From Calcarisporiella thermophila CBS 279.70 (Eukaryota > Calcarisporiellomycota), in contig NW_027192211.1 of NCBI RefSeq assembly GCF_041956535.1, forward strand, positions 158,461-222,460: a stretch of 64,000 bases of DNA, given 5' to 3'. The notes beneath the pieces were generated by a model. The model had not been told where the DNA came from, ran no database searches, and was given only the letters and a program-made list of their open reading frames with translations. Made by a program: the position numbers and the translations under genes. Every line of letters begins with the position of its first letter. Position 1 is the first letter of the stretch. Positions 24,108-34,450 of the stretch are shown here, in pieces.

Positions 24108-25572
24108 ATGCCGAAACTTTGTGAGATCTGTGAGAAGAACCGTGCCGTCCTAAGACGTCCGAAAACAGGACAGTCAGCCTGCCAGTCATGTTTTTTTTAT
24201 GTCTTCGAAACGGAAATTCACAATACCATAATCAATAATCGACTATTTCAAAATGGAGATCGAGTAGCTATTGCTGCCAGTGGAGGAAAGGGTGGGTTTT
24301 CCATTGCTGCTCCAAATAATAAACCGTTGTTGATTGAACATTATTGATACATTTTTATCTAGATTCAACTGTTCTAGCATATGTAATGAAGCTGCTGAAT
24401 GAACGCTATAATTATGGTCTCGAATTATTCCTGCTCTCTGTCGATGAAGGCATTACAGGGTATCGGGATGACTCACTGGAGGTAAGGCTGATTAGTGGGA
24501 TTATGATTTGATTGATCAATACAATTATTTATGCCTGTCTATTTTAGACTGTGAAGCGAAATCAGCAACAATATGATCTTCCCCTGAAAATTGTATCGTA
24601 CAGCGATCTCTATGGATGGTCAATGGATGACATTGTGAAGGAGGTTGGATTGAAAAATAATTGTACATTTTGTGGAGTATTTCGAAGGCAAGCACTTGAT
24701 CGTGGGGCTGTCTTGATAGGCACAGATCATATCGTAACTGGCCATAATGCGGACGATATTGCTGAAACAGTCTTGATGAACAGTAAGTGCCTTTTATCGA
24801 CTCACTTAATTTATTATATATTTCCAACGCAAAACTCAATTTGTTTGGTCGACAGTTCTTCGTGGTGATATTGCGCGACTACAACGGTGTACAGAGATCG
24901 TAACAATGGGCGAGGGCACTGCAATTCGTCGATCAAAGCCATTCAAATATACCTACGAAAAAGAGATCGTAATGTACGCCTACTTTAAAAAACTTGATTA
25001 TTTCTCCACCGAGTGTATTTACTCGCCGAATGCCTACCGAGGCTTTGCCCGAGCATTTCTTAAAGACCTTGAAAGTATACGGCCCACAGCAATAATAGGT
25101 AAATTTTTTTATTTCCTACATTATAGCGACTTGTTGGAATCGAATCTAAATGGTTCCTTTTGCATTTTTTGAAGATATTATCCACTCTGGAGAAGCATTT
25201 GAAATCAAGAAAGACGTGAAAATGCCGGTACAAGGCACTTGCATAAGGTGTGGATACATGTCCTCCAACGAGTTGTGTAAAGCATGTGTGTTGTTGGAGG
25301 GTTTAAATAGAGGCCTACCTAGACTTGGCATTAGTAAGACAGATAAGCTTGTACGTGTCAATTAATCAATTTCGTTTAGATCAAACCAGGCTAATGACTA
25401 TTTGAATTTCCAGCGGAAAATCCATGGGGATATGCCAGAGAACTTACCAGTGATCCAGCACATGAACGATCTAGCAAATACAAAGCAAGATGTCGAATTG
25501 ATAGGAACATATTCTCAAAAGAATGGTCCAAACACCAATAAGGATAAAAAGTTAGAGGATTTAAATTGGTAG
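24108..25572 (+). CDS. ncs6: Cytoplasmic tRNA 2-thiolation protein 1 (Ncs6/Ctu1)
   Basis: Multi-exon gene. N-terminal zinc-finger cysteines are in [13 protein letters not shown] and SACQSCFF. The PP-loop ATP-pyrophosphatase motif ASGGK/DSTVLA is rebuilt across an intron at about 24290-24361. [37 protein letters not shown] and [12 protein letters not shown] follow, then [15 protein letters not shown] and a C-terminal zinc ribbon with [20 protein letters not shown]. The enzyme, with Ncs2 and Urm1, thiolates wobble uridine 34 of tRNA-Lys, Glu and Gln. All catalytic cysteines expected of the family appear present. The stop is at 25570-25572. Confidence 0.95.
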
Positions 25573-25694
25573 CCCCATTTCTTGTACAAAATATTTATTT
25601 CTTTGTTTTCACTTTATCCACTAAAATACTAATAAATGATGCCTTTGATTTCACTCTCGCTTCATAAAAACATGCTTCGCTAAACTAAGCGTTA

Positions 25695-27800
25695 TCAGCG
25701 GGAATTCGCATTACCTGAGTCCCACCATTCGCGCATTGTATTACTAATTGAGGCCTCGTCTAACAAAGTTTTGCTCATACCATCGCTCTGCCAGTATTTT
25801 TCCAGAACTACTCTGGCCTCCCGCCACTTTCCATGACCCACCAGGCGATACTGAGTCGAAACCGGTAGGCCAAAATAAAGTAGTAATAGCAGTCTAAAGG
25901 AATCGCGAATTCCATATTCAGCTACCAAATCCTTTAGGTATGGATAACAGCCCAGATCTTTGGCAAAAAGATCCATATAGCCTAAAGCATTTTGCAGTTG
26001 AATTGTGTGTCTTGGAGAGAGTGCATAGAGTTGTTGCTGATCATTAAGATACGCTTGAATATCGCGGTTCATATGCTCCTTATCGGGCGGAGGGCGAACC
26101 CAAGCCCTCTTTTTCCACACATTTGTAGCATAACGAGCTTGTAACTCAGAGATGGGCATAATAGCGGTCAGCGGTTGTATCAGCCCAATGAAAACAAGAT
26201 TTTTGTGGTGCAGTGGGTACATATTTCTCCAGAGCCACACCTGATTCTGCTCAAGATCAACGTCGGGGCGGTCCGCCGTTAATACTTCTTCTTTTAGAAA
26301 GCCAAATCGGATATGATAGCCTGTGCAGTATATCACTACATCTATATCATCTACCACTGTCCCATCATCAAACTGTATGCTCCGCGTTCTCAAGAACCTT
26401 CTTACGTTGGGCTTAGGGATGATACGGCCAGCGTGAACATGCTCAATTAAATCTGATAATAGGGATGAGCGACTAGCATTGAAATCGAATAAATGTGAGA
26501 TAGTGGACTTACCGCTCTTAATTGTCGGATGTGCAGCGTAGTACCCGTGTTTTGGACGTAGAGGACCAGGTGGGATTGGTTGAATAGTTTCAAGTAGTTT
26601 TTCCATGAAAGAGCTCATTATGTTGCGAGGAATAAGGCTAGTCGTAAAACGATTAATTTGATGGCCGATGGGCTTTCCAAGCTATTTATACAATTTTTTT
26701 AATGTAGTTTTTAATTTTGTAAAATGGTCGAGACATACCAATATGCGTGGAGTCACCCAAGTTCCTAGCACGGTGGTAGTTAGAGTAAGTATCGGATGAA
26801 ATACAATTAAGAGTAATGAAAAATGGGCTACCTCGTCGGCTGGAGAGATACACCTGCTTAGCGTGCAGCGATAACTCAGTACTGATATCAACTCCTGAAT
26901 TCCCGATTCCAACCACGAGCACAGACTTACCCTCAAACGTGTACGGGCTAAAAAAGAGAATTGGTTCACTCCTCACGATACTGAAAATAAAATACCTACA
27001 GCCTATAGAAATGCGAGTGCATTTGTCGGCCCTCGTACTGCTCCATGCCTTCAAAATTAGGCCAGCGGGGAACGCGGTGATGCCCACTTGCAATCATAAC
27101 GTAATCGAAAATCTCTGCTTTCTCTTCACTACCATTTTGAATGTAATGGATTTTCCACCTCTCGTCGGAGAGCTGCTCCAACTGGGTTACTTTCGTCTTA
27201 AAACGGATATACTGTATCAATTCGAAGTGCTCGGCATACATATCGAAATATCTCGCAACCATCTGATTCGGCAGAAATACAGGCCAGTTTTCTGGGACAG
27301 GGAAGTCTTAAAAGAGCATAACTATGAAATTCTTCTACTTTTACTTCGGCTAGCGACAATAGCTGCCAGAAAAATAAAACAGATATAAATACCGGAGTAG
27401 GACATCTAAAAGAAACGATACTCTCAGTTTTTGTTATGTTTATATTTATGAGAGCCCATTGACGACTTACAATTTGGCGGGAGGTGTTTATAATGGTGCT
27501 ACGATAGATTGACGAATGTGGATCATTGTTTGTGTCGTCTATTTCGGTGTAATGCCACAGTCCTCCTACAAATCTCATGTGAATAATTATACAATTTGCA
27601 CCAGAGGAAGAACATAAGCTGACCTATGAATTCATTCTGTTCGAAACAAACGATATCTTCGAAACCTTCTTCCAAGCATTGCTTTATGCTAGTCAACCCA
27701 GAGGCACCTAGCAAAGGGTCGCGGAGTCAAAATGCTATAACTGCTACTATATAGAAAGACATTGTAAAGTACCAGCACCAATTATTGCGACACGCTCCAT
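25695..27800 (-). CDS. Flavin-containing monooxygenase (FMO family)
   Basis: Multi-exon gene. The first exon reads [10 protein letters not shown], continued after an intron by [14 protein letters not shown], giving the FAD-binding GxGxSG motif. An NADPH-binding site appears as [17 protein letters not shown]. The FMO signature is approximated by [12 protein letters not shown] (G-x3-H-S-x2-Y/F). The last exon contains [13 protein letters not shown], the common FATGY-like motif, and runs to NANSR-stop at 25695. FMOs oxygenate N or S atoms of small molecules; the substrate cannot be read from sequence. Length is near 500 residues, normal for the family. Exon boundaries around 26640-26830 and 27260-27480 are provisional. 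Confidence 0.88.
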
Positions 27801-28292
27801 GAATATAATGGTGGGGAGAGAATTAGAGAATAGTTCAATGGTAATACGAGAAAGAGATGTGAGAATATTCAATCGAGGAAGCTAAACTGGACTGAACATA
27901 GCTTCAGGAAAGTTAATTTAACAGAGCAGGAATCCTAATAAGGTTTGCCCGACGTTTCACTGTGAAATTGGTAATAAGATTTCTAGAGATGGAATCTATC
28001 TCGACACAAAACTCCTCTATCTGAAACGACTATAATTTGGAAGATTCGTACTATGGATAGTACGCATATTATGAGAACTGGGGAATTAATTACATCCCAT
28101 CATCCTATTTCATCATACCGATCGGTGCGTTTGGGTATGGCTTTTTCATATAGTTTAGTTCGTTAAATTTAGCGAATGCTCTCTACTACAAGAAAACAAC
28201 TAATATTACAGAATTTACAAAGAAGAATTCAACTGTTATCTTGGAGTAAACGAGAAAAATCATCTGCTGCATAGGAGAGTATGATCGTTATA
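27801..28292. other. intergenic spacer, FMO promoter
   Basis: About 490 AT-rich bases between two minus-strand genes, holding the FMO promoter and the 3' UTR of the secreted protein gene. Nothing else is recognisable. Confidence 0.55.
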
Positions 28293-29046
28293 TTACATGA
28301 CGGCCAGGGTGCCCGCAATTATTGCCAATATCATAGCCATATTAACTTCATGCTGACTTACAGAAGCACCTTCTAATCCTGGTTCTGCGTGGCCTGTTGA
28401 GTGAGGAGCTTGAGAAGAAGAGCCCGACTGTACTGTGTTACCGCTTTGGGATACTCCTGGAGAAGCAGACAAGGAATTAGGCATGGGACCGGGCATGGGA
28501 CTGGGCATGGGGCTAAACATGGTGTTGGTCATAGGCACACTTTGGGGGAAGAGAGGAGGATTAGATTGGAAGTTATTCGTGGGGAAAGGTTGAAAGGCTG
28601 TATTTTGGTTGGCAATGTTTGTGTTAGCAGGTGGCATCACCGCGGGTGTAGCGGCGGGGGCTGCTGCTGGGTTGGCTCCGCTCGAGACAGCCGGGTTTCG
28701 ATTGTTGGTATTGGACCCTCCAAGATAAGTGCCTATACATTTGGCAATGCACATTTGACCGGCTTGAGTCGTCGGATCCATCATCCTCTGACATCCTCCG
28801 ATACAGCCATAGAGAACTTGCACTAAAAATGGAGCAACGTTGGAAAGTCAGGTAAGAGAAAATAGATTAGAAGGTGGAGCCATTTTCGGCTTACACTGTC
28901 TCGAATCGGGCTCTATAAAGGTGCAAATATTTGCCGCGTTAGTAATCCAAACACGTCTAGGAATACGGACAATACCAGTACGTACGTGCTTGAGCAGAAA
29001 CAACCACCAGAGTGCCAAGAAGTAGCGGTGCCAAGTATAGCTTCAT
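28293..29046 (-). CDS. Secreted, probably GPI-anchored protein with a twin CX3C motif
   Basis: Three exons. Exon 1 (from ATG 29044-29046) encodes the signal peptide MKLYLAPLLLGTLVVVSAQA. A tiny middle exon gives QPDSRQ, joined by an intron with a TACTAAC-type branch point. Exon 3 opens LQVLYGCIGGCQRMMD and continues GQMCIAKCIGTYLGG, that is CX3C, 13 residues, CX3C. A long Asn/Pro/Ala/Met-rich low-complexity stretch follows with repeated PMPGPMP-like units. The end is EGASVSQHEVNMAM plus a hydrophobic tail, consistent with a GPI signal. I do not recognise the family. The twin CX3C spacing resembles that of small Tim proteins, but a signal peptide argues for the cell surface. Confidence 0.75.
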
Positions 29047-29487
29047 GTTCTCGAAAGTTGGAAAACGAAAAAAGAAGGATATGACCGGGGGAACAAGGTG
29101 AGGATGACCATTTATAATAACGGTATTTGCCACACGCGTTTTCACAGTCACGATTTCCTGTTTCATACGAAAATCCAAAAGGGATAAAATTCTGAATTAT
29201 GCAGAGGTTTTTCCGTTTTTCCGCTCTTCCTGATATCATAGCCTATTGTTCTCTCTAGATATTAAAAGTTTAAACCATCATCAATGTTTCAGGTTGCAAC
29301 CAAGTGAAATTGATGAAAATTAGTACTGCTATAAATTTTTGCCAGTCTTTACGAGCTTGACATGGCGAAATAGGCAGTCTTTCTAGCGAGCTGCTGACGT
29401 TGGATCTCGGCTCCTTAAAGCAAACTGTTTGCCGATTCAAGGGCTACCAAAAATAATCGAAATAGAGTTTAATATGTAAAAGGATAT
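29047..29487. other. intergenic spacer
   Basis: About 440 bases upstream of the secreted-protein gene. It must include that gene's promoter. No gene, repeat or RNA could be recognised. Confidence 0.5.
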
Positions 29488-29865
29488 TTAAGCAAGTAGA
29501 CCAATACGGGAAGTTTTTGCGCGAAGTTGAAAAGTCACGGATGCATGTGTACCCGATATCATTTTACAAGGAGGTTGAAGGCAAACATTTGCTTCAATAA
29601 TTGAAAAATCTACCTTTGTAACTAGAGTTATTCTAGTTACAAAGGTAGATTTCTCCATATGGAGCAAGTTTAAACAATTCTCCGGGGCATACACAAGTAG
29701 GTTTCGTGGGTATTGACGGCCAAGACACGTATTTTCTCACTAATCAACTGGGCTAATTCAGTGCCATTTTCACCATTGCCCTTTTGCCCAATCACATCGA
29801 TATTTGAACGACAATAGAAGTGAGCCAACACTTACTACCGATATAATTTCAGTCACATTTTTCAT
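29488..29865 (-). CDS. Possible small multi-exon gene, 64 residues, function unknown
   Basis: Splice sites suggest three exons on the minus strand. Exon 1 would be MKNVTEIISV before a perfect GTAAGTG donor. Exon 2 would be AQLISEKIRVLAVNTHETYL after GAATTAG. Exon 3 would start SNVCLQPPCKMISGTHASV after ATTGAAG and end RAKTSRIGLLA-stop at 29488. The join is in frame and the second intron contains the perfect hairpin at 29606-29652. I recognise no family. Only splice signals and an open reading frame support it, so it may be chance, or the 5' end may lie further upstream. Confidence 0.3.
29606..29652. repeat. perfect inverted repeat, 21-bp arms, 5-nt loop
   Basis: The left arm 29606-29626 starts AAATCTACC and ends CTAGA; the right arm 29632-29652 is its exact reverse complement. 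The loop is GTTAT at 29627-29631. The pairing stops at 29605/29653. It lies inside the predicted second intron of the small minus-strand gene. Confidence 0.95.
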
Positions 29866-30023
29866 ATATTTCTCCAAGCCACAAGTTTGAGGGCGGACAA
29901 ATCAATAAAAAATACGAGCTCTGTATTATCCACAATACACGAATAGACCCTGAGATAATCAGCTACCGGGAGGGGCAAGTGCACAGCGACAGTTTTATCT
30001 TCTTGTTAACAAGGGCCCTTTTC

Positions 30024-31882
30024 ATGTCCAACGCGTTCTGCTTCTCCATTCTCCGGATTGTTACCATCCACGTCTTACAATCTGCAGGCTTCGACTCGAC
30101 AACTGGATCTGCTGCTAATGCCTTAACCGATGTTTTTGCTCGCTACTTGAGCCTAATCAGCCAATCCGCCTCACAATACGCGAATCTAGCTGGAAGAGAC
30201 AAGCCAAATGCTCTCGACGTCAGCTATGCATTCGCGGATCTGGGTATCGATCTATTAGAGCTGCAGAGCTGGGCATTAGAAGGTGATGGAGCAGCATTAA
30301 TTACAGAAAATCTTTTCCAAAGCGACGAAGATCCGGGTCAGCTATTAAAAGGTATGTCATTTCCAATGATCCTCTGTCATTTTTAAGGACATTTGTTTCT
30401 GAATGAATATTATCCACTCCACTTTGAACAAACAATATAGGGGTCTTGTACAGTGGCAGAGAGAAGGACTCGACAGTGGAATTTAGTTATGTGTGGAGAG
30501 ATCTCACAGAGGATGATGTGCTGAAAATGGAAAATGAGAGTTCCGAGGAGGAGAGTGATGATGAGGTTATGTCCGATAGTGTTTCGCGTGTTGGTATAAA
30601 AGAGGATTGCAACGGTACCTCCAGGTGGCGGCGGCCTCCGCCAGCTCACGTACCTTCGTTTCTCCCACCCTTTCCTGGCGAAGAAATAGCTGGCGAGAAA
30701 AACGAGGAAGAAATGAAGGAGACCCACGCAGAAAATAATGGAGTAGAAATGCCCAAAGCCAAGGCTGTTACTCCCGCGCACAAGTCTGTGGATCAGACTC
30801 CAGCCCCTCGCTCACCACGAACACAAACACCGCACAGACGAGACCCCTACCACTCCCTTAAGTCTTTTGAGGAATCTTCACTTGCCCAGGAGACGACTTT
30901 CCCCCTCCTACCGATGAAGCGCTCTAAACCCTCTAAACCGGCACAAAAGCCATTACGGAATGGGCTGACCCTAGAAAAGGATGCTTTAGAGGAAGCGGTG
31001 GCTTCGATTGTGCCAGCATCGCATCCCAACACTCTTGCCTCGGACATCCATCTGAAGAAAAAAGCTCGCCTCTTTACCTCGATGCAAACGGTAGGCCCCC
31101 CTGATTCTCTCTTTAAGCTTGGCTACGACAGCTCGGGCATGATGGATCGAATCGCATCTCCCGTCGCTCTGGCGCAACTCAAGGCTGCTGCTACTAGCTT
31201 AGGCGAACCAAGCCCATTTCCCGATGGGTTCAAGTTACCAACGGGAACAACAGCTCCATTGCGAAAATCCACCAGTGGGCCTAGCATTACCATTAAACAG
31301 CCATCAAAATCTCTCGACCAGGCTACAACTGGGGGTGGGCGAAGTACTATCTCTATTACCCTGCCTAATTCTACCTCATCCACCGCCCCAAGTGGGCCTG
31401 TCCTAGCTTCCGGCCCGGGCAGCCAATCTTCTGCCCCCAATAGCACTCCAAAGATTCGTTTTAGAATTAGTGTACCCTCATCTGAAGCTTCTGCCGCCAT
31501 GTCAGCCGCCACCCACTCCGTCTCCTCTCCTCTCGCCGCCCAGGCTGATTCGTTATCCTCCCTAAAAACCACCTCCTACTCCAAATCACCCCTAGCCTCT
31601 TCAACCCTCTCGTCCTCTGCGCCGTCCGATGGAGCAGCTTCATCCGCATTCTCATTACAGCCTCATTCACAACACTCATCCGAAAAAACATCGCCCGTTC
31701 AGCAAGCCGAAGACATCATTAACTGCGTGTGCGAGAATCCGCATATGGATGACGGTACTTTTATGATAGCTTGCGACCGTTGCCAGGTGTGGTATCACGG
31801 GCGATGTGTTGGAGTGCTCTCGAATCTTGTCGACACATGGTATTGCAGTCGGTGTACGGATAGAGATAATGACATGAGATAG
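30024..31882 (+). CDS. taf3: Transcription initiation factor TFIID subunit 3 (TAF3), histone fold and PHD finger
   Basis: Two exons with an intron at about 30351-30440. The N-terminus, SILRIVTIHVLQSAGFDSTT onward through VSYAFADLGIDLLELQSW, is the bromodomain-associated histone fold of TAF3 (partner of TAF10). The middle 400 residues are acidic then Ser/Thr/Pro-rich and disordered (ESSEEESDDE). The C-terminus is a PHD finger with CVCENPHMDDGTFMIACDRC, WYHGRCVG and WYCSRCTDRD, all eight zinc ligands present (C4-H-C3) and a Trp suited to reading H3K4me3. Start chosen at the ATG of MSNAFCFSILR; a longer in-frame start exists at 29979. Unlike budding-yeast Taf3, it keeps the PHD finger, as in metazoan TAF3. 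Confidence 0.88.
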
Positions 31883-32044
31883 TGTTCCCTCATTTTTTTT
31901 TTTCCTTCCTATTATTTTCCTTGTAATATTCAGTCTATTTTGCTTTGTCTTTCTTCTCTTTCTTTCCAATACCATTTATTAAAAAAAGAGCAAAAATTTA
32001 TTCTTCCTTCCTCTTCCTGCCCCTCTCAGCTGAACTATTTTACA

Positions 32045-34096
32045 TCAAAACTCCATGGATTGGTTGTCCTTCGCTGCATCTGCAAAAATGTGAAAGAATA
32101 TGCGATCAGATCTCAACTTCGATTGAGGAAGACTCATAGGCACTCACCTCTCTTTCGTTCCCGTGTATCTCTTAATAGCCCTTTCAGGAAATCCTCAAAC
32201 ACTTTTATGTAAGGCTTGAGGGAGGTCACCTCCCAATCTAAATGCGCCAAAGTAAACACTCGTCGTCAACGGCTTGCTCCAGGATAGGCTGAGAGGAAAG
32301 TCACTTACCTGGAACCCGCTTTCCCTCGCCATTTCCTTGCGTGTTCACCTCGTTCAACAACTGGGCTACGGTTGGCACCTGAAGCGGGTTGAATTCGTCA
32401 CAGCGAGCAGGGTCGATCGGAACGCATACTCGGCCCGTTCCAGGGTGCACGCAAAACGGGCTCTTGAGAAGATGTTTCATTTCTGTTGTGACCTTGTCAT
32501 CCAAGCGAGGATAGCAGTATTGGAAGATTATATCGCGCTTGCAGAGCTGAAGAGCCTGTCTGCGAGCAGATGCCTAATCAGAGACAGGGATAGCAGGTAA
32601 ATACCTATTCCAATGAAAAATCAAGCGATGGAAGTACCTTTGTGTTTTTCAGAGCTAATGCGAGTTCCCTATCAATATCATCCCACCTTTGCTCGGAAGT
32701 TTTAGAATCATCCTCCTGCCACTGCTCATCCAATGCTTTTCGCACGCCTTTTTTTTTTAAAAAAAAAGGTGAACCAACTTGAAATATTTTAGAGCAGCAT
32801 ATAAAGCAACTCACTCTCATCGGGTATGAGCTGAAGCACCTTTTTCCAGTGCTGTTGTTCACCCAGTACGTTCTGACCCTGCAAGATGATTCTCTCAAAG
32901 TGCTCTTTGAGAACATCTAGTGACCGGCTAGAACAAATCATTTTCGTAAACGTGCGCTCAAAACCTCTATTCCAATTAAATATAAATACCTGACTGAGGG
33001 ATGTAAGTTACTGGGAAGCTTTACTTTTTTGTCTTGTTGTGCACCTCCCTAAACAAATAAAAATTCAGAAACAGAGCTGGACGCTTTACTCATTTTCATA
33101 TTTCCTCACCTTAATAATTTCCAGATAACCCACGATTGTACGGCGTTCATCATTGTTCAATTTCCTAGCACGTTCGTCACATACCCAGCAATGAACCCCA
33201 CGCCGACCAGAATACACCCAGAGTAGATGTTCAAATCCAAAATCGTCTAAGAAACAGAATGGAATCAACTGTCGGAAAATAAGAAACGCGCGTATAGGCA
33301 GCAATACGAATAGTACCTCGTAATGCGACATCAATAATCTTGATAGCCACTGTCATAAACTCCCAACATTTTAGACAAATATCTCCCCCTCTACACAGGA
33401 AAATAGGGCCTGCCGTCAGTAGGCGAATGTAAAGAGCCTCCCAACACCCACTCACTTGCAACATGTTCGAACGTCGTCGTAGTCGGTCATATCAATATCG
33501 AAAACGAGCTCTTTCTCTAAGGCGTCAAAGGCCGTGGAGCGGAACATTTTTTTGTCTTTTGGCTAGATGAAAAAGCCGGGTGAACATCATTACTCTCCTT
33601 GTTCAATGCATTAAGATTCCTCACCTTCACTTTGTACACCGCCCCAATATCAATTTTTACCGGCTGTAGACGCTCAATTTCCTTCTTCAGCTCCTCCATA
33701 TTATCGAATGACTGGTAGCGAAGATATGCTTCATTCTGTAACTGAAAGCTAAATTCTCTGTTTTGGAAGGTTTTTGTCGGAACCATCTCGTAATTTAACC
33801 ATTGGAAGTATTGTCGGTAGGGAAAAAATCGTTGATAGAACAGTCGAAGAAGTAACGACGGATTTGACTCGTCGATTTCCATACTACCATCAGATCATGA
33901 TAGATCAGCAGCTCATTCTATATTTGGTTTAAAGCATCTCTTACTTCATTTCATTGATTCCTTGGGATTTATCACCGTTGACATTGGCAGCCTCGTGCAT
34001 TGCCTGAATGTATGCAACATCAAGATCAAGTTCGGCGTTGTGGTCATCGAAATGAATATCGCCATCATTATTTTGAGGATCTGTTTCCATCGTCAT
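32045..34096 (-). CDS. pri1: DNA primase small (catalytic) subunit PriS
   Basis: Multi-exon gene starting [31 protein letters not shown] and [17 protein letters not shown] open the primase fold. [15 protein letters not shown] holds the catalytic Asp pair. [19 protein letters not shown] and [20 protein letters not shown] follow, with [19 protein letters not shown]. Later exons give [33 protein letters not shown] and [17 protein letters not shown]. The stop lies in a short final exon ending NQSMEF (TGA at 32045-32047). With PriL and Pol-alpha it makes the RNA primers of DNA replication. One intron ends in a T9-A10 palindrome instead of a pyrimidine tract. Confidence 0.95.
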
Positions 34097-34450
34097 ATTT
34101 GTCGGGAATCTTCAAAGAGGTAATGCCCAATTTCGTTGATGGGAGGTAATTAGATAAAATCGTATTTCCCGTCAAATATTAAACGCGTAAATTTTCACAA
34201 AAAAAGTAATTAAATGTGACGCGTTTTAATTTTTTATTTTTTCGCGACTTCGGCCCAGTGGACCGAAGTTAAGAGTCAACAACGTGGTATCCAATTCCAC
34301 ATTTGAAAAAATAGATAGCCATCCAAAGGATCAAAGTAGGATTCTGGATCTTCAGGCGGATTATCATTAGTCAGCTTTAGATGCGAGCGAGAACAAATAG
34401 ATTCGAAAATGCAGTGGCAAACTTCTATGCATGTAATAAATTAACAGAAA
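34097..34450. other. intergenic spacer, PRI1 promoter
   Basis: About 350 AT-rich bases between two minus-strand genes. It contains the PRI1 5' region and the neighbour's 3' UTR. A TTTTATTTTTT run lies near 34231-34242. No gene seen. Confidence 0.55.
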
